Part shown: positions 29,350 through 37,368 of the stretch, one piece after another
How the letters are laid out: each line of letters starts with the position of its first letter
How positions within the stretch are numbered: position 1 is the stretch's first letter
DNA from: Nitrososphaera sp.
Lineage (GTDB): Archaea > Thermoproteota > Nitrososphaeria > Nitrososphaerales > Nitrososphaeraceae
Assembly (NCBI GenBank): GCA_029263715.1
Contig: JAJUFP010000005.1
Location: 142,494-206,493, forward strand
Reading direction: 5' to 3'
DNA length: 64,000 bases
Made by a program: the position numbers and the translations under genes
The notes under the pieces: generated by a model
The model's database searches: none
What the model was told of the DNA's origin: nothing
What the model saw: the letters and a program-made list of their open reading frames with translations, nothing else

Positions 29350-29820
29350 ATGAGCGAGCCACCGTCCGCTACGATAGGAGAGATAATGACTGACCGGCTG
29401 GAGACGATTAAAGTGATAAACACTGCTCAAGAGGCAGCGATAAAAATGAAGGAGAAAAATGTGAGCTCACTTGCGGTGCTTCATGAAGATGGCAGCGCTG
29501 CAGGAATTGTAACTGAGCGAGATTTTGTTAGGCGGCTTTGTACGACCGAAAAGAGCAGCTCGAAAGTGAGGATTCAGGAGATAATATCTTCACCGGTTAA
29601 AACGGTCAGTCCAGATACTTCTATTGGTGAAGCCGCCGATATCATGGTTAGAAACAGAATACGCCACTTGTTAGTGATAGATCAGGAGGACAACAAGCCT
29701 GTTGGAATTGTTAGTGAAACCGATATCGTTTCATATGTTAGGAAGAATAGCGAAATTATGCTACAAGCAGACAGGGAAGTACTGGAAGCACTAGAAAATG
29801 AAGGAAGATTTTATTTTTAG
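29350..29820 (+). CDS. CBS-domain protein
   Basis: IGEIMTDRLETIKVINTAQEAAIKMKEKNVSSLAVLHEDGSAAGIVTERDFVRRL plus a second CBS repeat. Confidence 0.88.
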   Translation: MSEPPSATIGEIMTDRLETIKVINTAQEAAIKMKEKNVSSLAVLHEDGSAAGIVTERDFVRRLCTTEKSSSKVRIQEIISSPVKTVSPDTSIGEAADIMVRNRIRHLLVIDQEDNKPVGIVSETDIVSYVRKNSEIMLQADREVLEALENEGRFYF

Positions 29821-29918
29821 ATTAGCTATCAACAACTTTAGCAGTAGAGGTTCGAGACTGTTACCGATATGATTGCATAAAGCTCAAAAGGATCCAGAAA
29901 GTAATGAATTGTTAACCC

Positions 29919-30734
29919 TTGAAACAGATCAAGCGGGTCAGCCTTACGATCTCTTTGTCAGGCCTCGTGATCTCGGTCCTTATCGCGTCGTTTGTTCTGC
30001 CGGCCCGAGCTTTGGACGAAAGCTCTCCACGAATTCTGGGAGTGTTGGAATTTGAAGACGCACCTACACTTCGATATGTTCACCCTGCCTTCTCAAACTA
30101 CTATCATTTCGGCGATACTGTCAACTTCATTGGCTACATCATGGAAGTAGGCGACTGGTACAAGCCGCTCAATGCTACGGCCAATGTTAGAGTGCAGGGG
30201 CCTGACGGTTCGATAGTCTTTGAGGAAAATAACGTAGCTACCGATGAGAACAACAGCTTTTGGATATCACTGCCCATAACAACCGAATTTAAAGTGGGAA
30301 AATATCTGGCATCGGCAGAACCCGTGAAGCAAGGCTACGAACTGGTTGACAACCAGTACCTGACGCCGTTCTACGTGTTCCAAAATAATATTCACACTGT
30401 AACGATATCTCCTTCAGAGTCGTACTCTGTATTTGTCGGTAGCGTTCAATTCGAATCTTCCAACATGAAATTCGACGCGGCCACGAAAAAGCTCAGCTTC
30501 GACATAAGAAGGTTGGGTGGGAACTTTGCCCCTGATGGCGACCTTGGTTACCCAGGCCACTTTCTCTTTGTAATTATTCAAAAGCCGCTTCTGACAGGAT
30601 CGTTGCAGTACCAGATTGACAACAACGAGCCGTTCTGGCCTTCATGGCAGGAAAACGACCAGTTCTATGTATTGCAGGTGGGGGTAGATGAGATACGTGA
30701 CCGGGCAACAATCACGGTATGGGGAAATCCGTAG
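29919..30734 (+). CDS. Secreted hypothetical protein
   Basis: N-terminal signal-like segment (TISLSGLVISVLIASFVLPARA), beta-rich body; immediately precedes the PEFG-CTERM protein gene. Confidence 0.6.
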   Translation: MKQIKRVSLTISLSGLVISVLIASFVLPARALDESSPRILGVLEFEDAPTLRYVHPAFSNYYHFGDTVNFIGYIMEVGDWYKPLNATANVRVQGPDGSIVFEENNVATDENNSFWISLPITTEFKVGKYLASAEPVKQGYELVDNQYLTPFYVFQNNIHTVTISPSESYSVFVGSVQFESSNMKFDAATKKLSFDIRRLGGNFAPDGDLGYPGHFLFVIIQKPLLTGSLQYQIDNNEPFWPSWQENDQFYVLQVGVDEIRDRATITVWGNP

Positions 30735-32396
30735 ATGATTTGCAGAACTAGTCGGCCACGGCGATTTATCTTATCCTTGATGGCTTGCAGTTTTTTGCTT
30801 GTCACACTTTGGATCTCTGTTTCTTCCGGTAATGCGTATGCATATGGTAAGGGCTGCGGAATATATCTAAAGTTTGACAAATACGTCTTTGTGACTGAAA
30901 AAGTCATTCCAATCGGTGTGGAGGATCTGTGCCAGATTTACACAGGCAAGACCATTGCAGTTACAGTTTCGAGCGCCGACACGGAGATCGACCCGGCTAC
31001 AGGATGGCCCACTGCTACTTCAGAAAATACTTACCTAGACAGAAAGGTCATAGTAAAAGATAGGATCACCCAAGTCGATTTTGAAGTACCTCAATCAACC
31101 CAAGAATACAGGTTCTTGATCACTCTCAGAGATGACAGAAACGAGATCACGGATCAGGCGATTGTATTTACCAAGGATGGCGCAGACGTAATCACCGTTT
31201 CAGACATCACGGTGCCGGCGACGGTAATGGCAGGCTCGGAATTTAAGATAACAGCCAGAATAACCGACGGCCTTGGAAATCCTGTTGCTTCAGTGGTAAG
31301 CGCTACTGCTGCATTACAAAGGCCGGTATGCGATCCCCAGAGCTGGCTTTCAAGCATCGTAGACGTAAATCTGGTCAGAACTGCTGGCAGCGCCGGCGAT
31401 GAAAGCATCATATATCAAGGGCTCGTGGCTTTGTCCCCAGACTTTCCATCCGGGATGTACGATGTTGTGATTACCACACATTCCTCTCCGTACGAAGGCT
31501 ACCGGTATCCAAACCCCATCACATATCAAACACGAGTTGAAAACGGCGGACCGCCCGTAACGACGCTATTTTACAACATAAGAGAACCAAACGGGAGCAT
31601 CTTTTCTAAGGCGAATAACGATGTCCGGTATATTTTGGGCGATGACATAATAGTGGAAGGTCAGGCCCTGACTGACGACTGCTTGCCTCTAGTCGGCGTA
31701 AGAATTGTAGGCGATTTCTATGGCTACCCTACCCCGCTGATACGGTCAAGCGCCATAACAGATGAGCAGGGCAACTTTACGGTGCATTTCCAGACTTACC
31801 CTCTTCTGCAAACAAACACACAGTATTTTATAACTTTGAAAGCAGAGTACTCCAACAACACCTATACTTGGAACGATGACTATGTCTTTCTAGACGACGT
31901 AAAGAAATTTCCTTTTGAAGCAAACGGCATCACATCAAGGGCTGAAGTGATGGCAAACCAGGAGGGCAAGGTAGTTTCCCTGACACTGGACAAGGATTTG
32001 AAGAAGATGACGGTGACCGTTGAGAGTCAGAGAAATGATCAGGCACAGTACAGCATAGCAATCCCATCAGAACTGCTGTCTGGAGACGTAATAATTCAGA
32101 AGGATGGAGGGGAGCCGCTCACTCTGATTGGTAGTCAGTATTTTGCTGACCAGTATGGGCCGGAGATGGATCCTGCAAACGGCGACATCCGTCATTCCTA
32201 TTCTTTGTCTGCTTACAAAGGTGACGGCTTTATGATGGTAGGATACGTGAATCTGGCAGGTGGGCGAACTACCATCGACATAACCGGTACAAGTGTAATC
32301 CCGGAGTTTGGTACAATATCTTTACTTGTGACGGCAGTTGCGATAAGCGCGGCCCTTGCTGCTGCAAAACATTTCGCAAGAACAACGCGGTTGTAA
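30735..32396 (+). CDS. Secreted surface protein with PEFG-CTERM-like C-terminus
   Basis: N-terminal signal; C-terminus SVIPEFGTISLLVTAVAISAALAAAKHFARTTRL (PEFG + TM + basic tail). Confidence 0.75.
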   Translation: MICRTSRPRRFILSLMACSFLLVTLWISVSSGNAYAYGKGCGIYLKFDKYVFVTEKVIPIGVEDLCQIYTGKTIAVTVSSADTEIDPATGWPTATSENTYLDRKVIVKDRITQVDFEVPQSTQEYRFLITLRDDRNEITDQAIVFTKDGADVITVSDITVPATVMAGSEFKITARITDGLGNPVASVVSATAALQRPVCDPQSWLSSIVDVNLVRTAGSAGDESIIYQGLVALSPDFPSGMYDVVITTHSSPYEGYRYPNPITYQTRVENGGPPVTTLFYNIREPNGSIFSKANNDVRYILGDDIIVEGQALTDDCLPLVGVRIVGDFYGYPTPLIRSSAITDEQGNFTVHFQTYPLLQTNTQYFITLKAEYSNNTYTWNDDYVFLDDVKKFPFEANGITSRAEVMANQEGKVVSLTLDKDLKKMTVTVESQRNDQAQYSIAIPSELLSGDVIIQKDGGEPLTLIGSQYFADQYGPEMDPANGDIRHSYSLSAYKGDGFMMVGYVNLAGGRTTIDITGTSVIPEFGTISLLVTAVAISAALAAAKHFARTTRL

Positions 32397-32435
32397 CTAA
32401 AGGCTCAAAAGGATTGCTGACGAACTATTATACGA

Positions 32436-32606
32436 TTGATACCTGACGACAACACCCCTTCTGCCACAACCATAGATGACAAGATTGCTTACCATGAGGA
32501 AATGGAATACATCGCTATCAAGGCAGGAGATTTTACAAAAGCTGAGCATCACAGGAAGATGCAGGAAATTTACAGGGCCATCAAAGAAAGGCTGCAACAG
32601 TCTTGA
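32436..32606 (+). CDS. Small hypothetical protein (56 aa, TTG start)
   Basis: Translated by hand: MIPDDNTPSATTIDDKIAYHEEMEYIAIKAGDFTKAEHHRKMQEIYRAIKERLQQS. Protein-like helical composition; antisense to an implausible track ORF. Confidence 0.45.
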   Translation: MIPDDNTPSATTIDDKIAYHEEMEYIAIKAGDFTKAEHHRKMQEIYRAIKERLQQS

Positions 32607-32861
32607 TTCAGAGGACAACGATAACGCCAAAAAACGGAATATAGACGAAGGACTGTAATTCTTCGTGCGCTGCGAGACAACCTTTGTTATTGCCGCTTTT
32701 CGTAGGTTAGGTGATACAGCGCCGAACAAGATTGTATGGATCCGTAAGCAACTATGTGGTTCAAATCCCGCACTTCTCAAATCGCCAGCGATAGAACCTG
32801 GTAATGCATTGCATTGCAAAGAAATCCGACCGGTTAAGTTCATTGCTAAGCTACAAGAGTC

Positions 32862-33470
32862 ATGGCACCGCATTGTGACACTATGGATGGTCCGGTGGTA
32901 AAAGCAGCCAGGTTAGCGTTAGAAAGAGGTAATGTCAACCTTGTGCTACCATGGGTTCAAAAAGAATCTGAAGATGAGTTAAGAAAAGCCTTCGACAAAG
33001 CACTTGAAGCAAGAAATTTTGGAAATATTCCGGCTGTCACTCAATTAATCGACCTGTGGTTCTATGAAACAGCAGTTCGGCTCCACAGACAAGGCGAAGG
33101 ACAGCCGTATACTGGCCTAAAACCGGCAGGTCTGGATGAAGGGCCCGTTGTCCCGATGGCGGACAGAGCGATTGAAACCGGAGATGCCAAAGAAGCAATA
33201 GGATTTCTGACAAATGCTGTAAATGAAGAACTAACCAAGAGATTTGCAAAAGCAATGTCTAAGAAAGAATACGATGTAAATGATGTAGATGCCGCAAGGC
33301 AATACGTTCAGGCGGTTCTGGGCTTTGTTTTGTATTCGCATCATCTGCATGAATATGTGAAAGGCGACGGAGAGCATGGCCAGAAGGAAGAAAAACACAG
33401 AGCAGAGATCATAAAAAAGGCAGCAATGCTTGGACATTACCACGATGTGGAAAAAGAGATCGAAATGTGA
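32862..33470 (+). CDS. DUF6448-like family protein
   Basis: PHCDTMDGPVVKAARLALERGNVNLVLPWVQKESEDELRKAFDKALEAR; conserved-looking HCDT.DGPVV start. Confidence 0.7.
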   Translation: MAPHCDTMDGPVVKAARLALERGNVNLVLPWVQKESEDELRKAFDKALEARNFGNIPAVTQLIDLWFYETAVRLHRQGEGQPYTGLKPAGLDEGPVVPMADRAIETGDAKEAIGFLTNAVNEELTKRFAKAMSKKEYDVNDVDAARQYVQAVLGFVLYSHHLHEYVKGDGEHGQKEEKHRAEIIKKAAMLGHYHDVEKEIEM

Positions 33471-33566
33471 GTTTCCTGTCGTGCAAAAGAACGATGGAAG
33501 CAGGGAGCTAATCGGACATGCGCGTTGATGACAGCATACTGTTCAATCTTCGTGCAGGATATGACC

Positions 33567-34418
33567 TTACGATGCTTTCACGATAACATAGTCGATTATC
33601 CCTTTTGCGGACGCATCCTTCATCTTTAGCAGGGATTTGTACAGGATGCCCTCGACAAAGGGTGGATACTCTTTCAAGATATTCTGCCTAAGACTTTTCC
33701 TGTTTTCAACATAGTAGTCAGTCAGCGGTTCGTACACATTGTGTCCTATGTGCCGGATGTCTCTAATTTTAAATCCATTATTCTCAATTGCGAACTTGAC
33801 GTGATCCAACCTATAATGTTCTGACGACCAGGTGAAGGAAAGAATTCCGAGCTTCATGGCTATCTTCAGATGCTTGGCATCAAGTTTTACAACAGGCAAA
33901 GCTATTACCAGAAACCCATCTGGTTTCAATACCCTTCTTGACTCTACAATGAATTGATCAAGGGGTTTGAAATGCTGAGCGGATTCCAGGGCAACTATCC
34001 TGTCAGCAGACCGCTCTGAAAAAGGTAATGCGGTGGAAGTTGCATTCACAAAGGAAAGGCCATTGTTTCCACGAACTGATTTTGAGGCAATCAACAGTTG
34101 TTTGTAATTGATGTTTACACAGCAGATATTGACAGAACCATATGTTGATTTCCACTGCAACGCGGGAGCAGAAAGCCCGCTTCCAACGTCTATCAACCTA
34201 TTGGCAGAGCCAAGCTCGGCAATATCACCTACCAGTGCGCAAAGGTTACTCTGAGCTGCGATGGGATTTTCAACACCGTCCCAGCAACCAAAATTAAGCA
34301 TACTGCCACCAGTTGCCAGTTGCATTACCGGTGACAGGGCATTGTACAGGTTAACTACATCCTGTTCACTGCGCCTAAAAGTCCATAAAATAACCTGGAG
34401 CGGGTTTACCAGAATCAA
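33567..34418 (-). CDS. SAM-dependent methyltransferase
   Basis: LIDVGSGLSAPALQWK, ALPFSERSADRIVALESAQHFKPLDQFIVESRRVLKPDGFLVIALP. Confidence 0.85.
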   Translation of the reverse strand: MILVNPLQVILWTFRRSEQDVVNLYNALSPVMQLATGGSMLNFGCWDGVENPIAAQSNLCALVGDIAELGSANRLIDVGSGLSAPALQWKSTYGSVNICCVNINYKQLLIASKSVRGNNGLSFVNATSTALPFSERSADRIVALESAQHFKPLDQFIVESRRVLKPDGFLVIALPVVKLDAKHLKIAMKLGILSFTWSSEHYRLDHVKFAIENNGFKIRDIRHIGHNVYEPLTDYYVENRKSLRQNILKEYPPFVEGILYKSLLKMKDASAKGIIDYVIVKAS

Positions 34419-34485
34419 CGAGTGCAGTTATTAACGAATTGATTAACGATATAAATCAGAGGAAAAACAAAAGCATCGGCACTTG

Positions 34486-35667
34486 TCACGTTGACTGTTT
34501 TTTGCGGTACAGCAGCACATATGCTACAATTGCTGATATTACACCCACTGCAACAACAGAACCGATTATTGGCAGGCCGGTCAGCAGGCCGTCGGAGCCA
34601 ATTGTCTGCTCATCTCCGGCAGTTTCCCCTGAAGGTTCTGCCACCGGTGTTTCAGTCTCGGGTTTTGCAACCGGTGTTCCTTGCGTGTTAGTCAAAATTA
34701 CACCTATCCTGTTGTTATTGTTGTTTGGGAACCAGACGTTTCCCTCATGATCTGCGTAAATGAACCGGATTATTGTTCTTGGAGTAGGGAGATCATATTC
34801 ATGCAGGGTCTGCGTGGTTTGATCGAATTTGCCAACTTTGTACGCGCCGGTCATGCTAAACCATACGTTATCGTAGATGTCGACCCATATTGCATAAGGT
34901 CCGGACGAGACAGAGCTGGTGTCGTATTCTTTCATCTCCTCTGTTTTGGGATCAAAACTTCCTATCTTTCCAGAATTGTATTCCGTGAACCAGAGCTTAC
35001 CGTTGCTGTCTATGGCAATTCTCCTTGTCCCGCTCTCCTTTGTGGGGGCGGGGTATTCTGTAACTTCGCCGGTCTTTGCATCGACCTTGCCTATTTTATG
35101 TCCGGACAGCTCTGCAAACCAGGGGTTCCCATCAACATCAACAATTATGCCGTAGGGAGAAGAGGATGCAGTTGGCGTAGAGAATTCCCTTATGGTGCCA
35201 CTCTTGATGTCAAGCGCACCAATCTTGGAGGCCCTATTTTCTGTGAACCATAGAACATCTTTGCCAAGTATCGGAGTGTGGGGCCCTGAATTGGACGTCG
35301 GAGTTGGGTATTCATCAATGTTCCCTGTCTGAGGATCGAGTTTGCCGATTTTGCTGGCGCCCATTTCTGTAAACCACACATTGCCCTGCTCATCAATGAC
35401 CAGACCGTGCGGATTTGATGATGGCGTGGGTATTGGATACTCCTTGAACTCCTCGGTTTTAGGGTCGAATCTTCCAATCTTGTTGGCGTTGATCTCTGTA
35501 AACCATGCAACCCCGTTCTTATCGACAACTATGTCATGCGGTGCAGAATTCGGTGTTGGAATTACCCATTCTTTAACTGTGATTTCTGCAGCCTGCGCTT
35601 GAGCGAATTGCACTAGCAAAACCAAGGCAGCGGCTGCTAAACCCACTATGAAGCATAATGCATGCAT
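34486..35667 (-). CDS. Virginiamycin B lyase-like beta-propeller protein with signal peptide and C-terminal TM anchor
   Basis: Repeats of GVAWFTEINANKIGRFDPKTEEFKEYPIPTPSSNPHGLVIDEQGNVWFTE; C-terminal hydrophobic VVAVGVISAIVAYVLLY. Start set at MHALCFIVGL and is uncertain. Confidence 0.82.
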   Translation of the reverse strand: MHALCFIVGLAAAALVLLVQFAQAQAAEITVKEWVIPTPNSAPHDIVVDKNGVAWFTEINANKIGRFDPKTEEFKEYPIPTPSSNPHGLVIDEQGNVWFTEMGASKIGKLDPQTGNIDEYPTPTSNSGPHTPILGKDVLWFTENRASKIGALDIKSGTIREFSTPTASSSPYGIIVDVDGNPWFAELSGHKIGKVDAKTGEVTEYPAPTKESGTRRIAIDSNGKLWFTEYNSGKIGSFDPKTEEMKEYDTSSVSSGPYAIWVDIYDNVWFSMTGAYKVGKFDQTTQTLHEYDLPTPRTIIRFIYADHEGNVWFPNNNNNRIGVILTNTQGTPVAKPETETPVAEPSGETAGDEQTIGSDGLLTGLPIIGSVVAVGVISAIVAYVLLYRKKQST

Positions 35668-35836
35668 AAAATATATGCATTGATTTTTGCTGACGCCAGT
35701 CCACCTATGCAAGGTCGGGACAACAGCAATGATTGCTGAAGATGGTTTGCCAGTGGACATAAACCCTGTTTCCGGTGCTTTTCTTGCAGGCCGGCTCGTC
35801 ACGATTATATATGATGCTTCAAGGATTCTTTATCGT

Positions 35837-35931
35837 GCCGTCGTAGCTCAGCCTGGGAGAGCACTCGACCTGAACTTTCAGGGGTGATGCTGAAGACCGA
35901 GCTGTCGTGAGCTCAAATCTCACCGGCGGCA
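35837..35931 (+). tRNA. tRNA-Phe (GAA) with 21-nt non-canonical intron (35868-35888)
   Basis: Removing ACCTGAACTTTCAGGGGTGAT gives a full 74-nt cloverleaf: GCCGTCG/CGGCGGC, GCTC/GAGC, CTCGG-CTGAAGA-CCGAG, GTGAG-CTCAAAT-CTCAC. Confidence 0.9.
35868..35888 (+). other. tRNA intron (position 30/31) with bulge-helix-bulge
   Basis: Central 4-bp helix CACT/GGTG; 3-nt bulges CG|A and AT|G; internal hairpin CCTGA-ACTT-TCAGG. Confidence 0.85.
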
Positions 35932-37343
35932 CTTAACTCCCGTGTTTTGGTGGCCTTTTTCACCATGCTGGCAACGTTGCTGATTATCTTGACCGATGCG
36001 GCCAGGTGGTTCTCCGCCCTGAAAATTGAGGTAATCTCGTTTCTTGACAGGTGCTTTGCTATGCTTTCGTCCTTCAGGACAGCGTCCAGAAAATGCTCGC
36101 CGGTATCAAGGGCTGAAAAGGCGACCCGCTGGATATCACGGTACGCCTCAAACCGGGCTACGCCTTTTTTCACCAGTGCCTCAAGTACAAACTCGGCGTA
36201 GATCTGGCCTCTTGTCATGTCAAGGTTTTGGGTTATCCGCTCCCGGTTCACCTTCAGGTCGGCCACTACCCTGGTCATGGCGTTTAGCATTTCGTCCAGC
36301 AGTATTGCTGCCATAGGAAGGGTAAAGCGCTCGTTTGCAGAGTTTGAAAGGTCGCGCTCATGCCACAGAGGTATGTTGTCCATCGAAACGCTGACAAGCG
36401 ATTTTAGCATCTTTGCCAGAGATGAAACGCGCTCGCTTTTGATGGGGTTGCGCTTGACTGGGACGGCGCTGCTTCCCATTTGGCCCTTTCTGAAGGGCTC
36501 GGCAACCTCGCCTATCTCTGTGCGCTGCAGGTTCCTGATCTCGATGGCCATCTTGTCCAGCGTGGAGCCGATAAGCGCCATCAGAAACTGCATCTCTGCG
36601 TACCTTTCACGGGGCACCACCTGTGTAGCTGCCTCGACAGGGTACAGGCCCAGGTCCGATGCAACCAGCCTTTCAACTTCGAGGGCTTGGTCGCCCATCA
36701 GCGAGCCGGTGCCCACGACTCCCCGCGTTTTGCACAGAAGGAACCGCTTCCTGCCTTCCTCAATACGCTCAAGATGCCGGGCCATCTCGGCGGCCCAGAC
36801 GGCAAATTTCAACCCAAAGGCGATTATGCTGGCATGCTGGCCATGGGTTCTGCCTACCGCAGGCAGGTCCTTGAACTCGACGGCACGTTCTGCCAGCAGG
36901 GATGCAAGCTTGGCTACCTTGGATTCGATTATCGAAAAAGCATCCCGCATCTGCATGCATGTTGACGTGTCCACCACATCGTTGCTGGTAAGCCCGTAGT
37001 GCACCCAGGGCTTTGCTGGCTGTGATACTAGCTCGCTTATTGCCTCGACCATGGCGGCGGTATCATGCTCGCTGACGGCTTCAAGCTCTGATACGCGCTG
37101 GAGAGTAACCCGGCCAGAGCGGGAGCATTTCTCTATCTCTTTGGCCGCCTCTGCCGGTATCATGCCTATACTGGCTTGCACTTTTGCTACTGCAGCCTCA
37201 AAATCCAGCTGGTACTGCAGTCTTTTTTCATCGCTAAAGATATCGCGCATCTCCTTGCTTCCGTAGCGTCCAGAGTCGATGGGTAGTATTGGCACAGCTA
37301 TAGGGCGAGAAATGCTGAAAATAAATCTTGGGTCATCAAGCAA
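35913..37343 (-). CDS. purB: Adenylosuccinate lyase
   Basis: PWVHYGLTSNDVVDTSTC, GRTHGQHASIIAFGLKFAVWAAEM, GSSAVPVKRNPIKSERV. The stop codon lies inside the tRNA-Phe gene on the other strand. Confidence 0.93.
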   Translation of the reverse strand: MLDDPRFIFSISRPIAVPILPIDSGRYGSKEMRDIFSDEKRLQYQLDFEAAVAKVQASIGMIPAEAAKEIEKCSRSGRVTLQRVSELEAVSEHDTAAMVEAISELVSQPAKPWVHYGLTSNDVVDTSTCMQMRDAFSIIESKVAKLASLLAERAVEFKDLPAVGRTHGQHASIIAFGLKFAVWAAEMARHLERIEEGRKRFLLCKTRGVVGTGSLMGDQALEVERLVASDLGLYPVEAATQVVPRERYAEMQFLMALIGSTLDKMAIEIRNLQRTEIGEVAEPFRKGQMGSSAVPVKRNPIKSERVSSLAKMLKSLVSVSMDNIPLWHERDLSNSANERFTLPMAAILLDEMLNAMTRVVADLKVNRERITQNLDMTRGQIYAEFVLEALVKKGVARFEAYRDIQRVAFSALDTGEHFLDAVLKDESIAKHLSRNEITSIFRAENHLAASVKIISNVASMVKKATKTRELSAAGEI

Positions 37344-37368
37344 GGCTTATAATAACTTCCGATAACAT

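Noticed and set aside
32700-32790. tRNA-like 3' half (GTGGTTCAAATCCCGCA) suggesting a tRNA gene or relic
   Set aside because: The T-arm pairs only with an 8-nt loop; no D-arm or matching acceptor stem could be found.
32397-32873. Minus-strand 158-aa ORF
   Set aside because: Low-plausibility composition; opposite the better 56-aa ORF and the start of the DUF6448-like gene.
35880-35896. C/D-box-like elements (GTGATG...CTGA) across the tRNA-Phe intron, suggesting an intron-encoded guide RNA
   Set aside because: The intron is only 21 nt and the sequences are fully explained by the BHB and the exon anticodon loop; no room for a guide.
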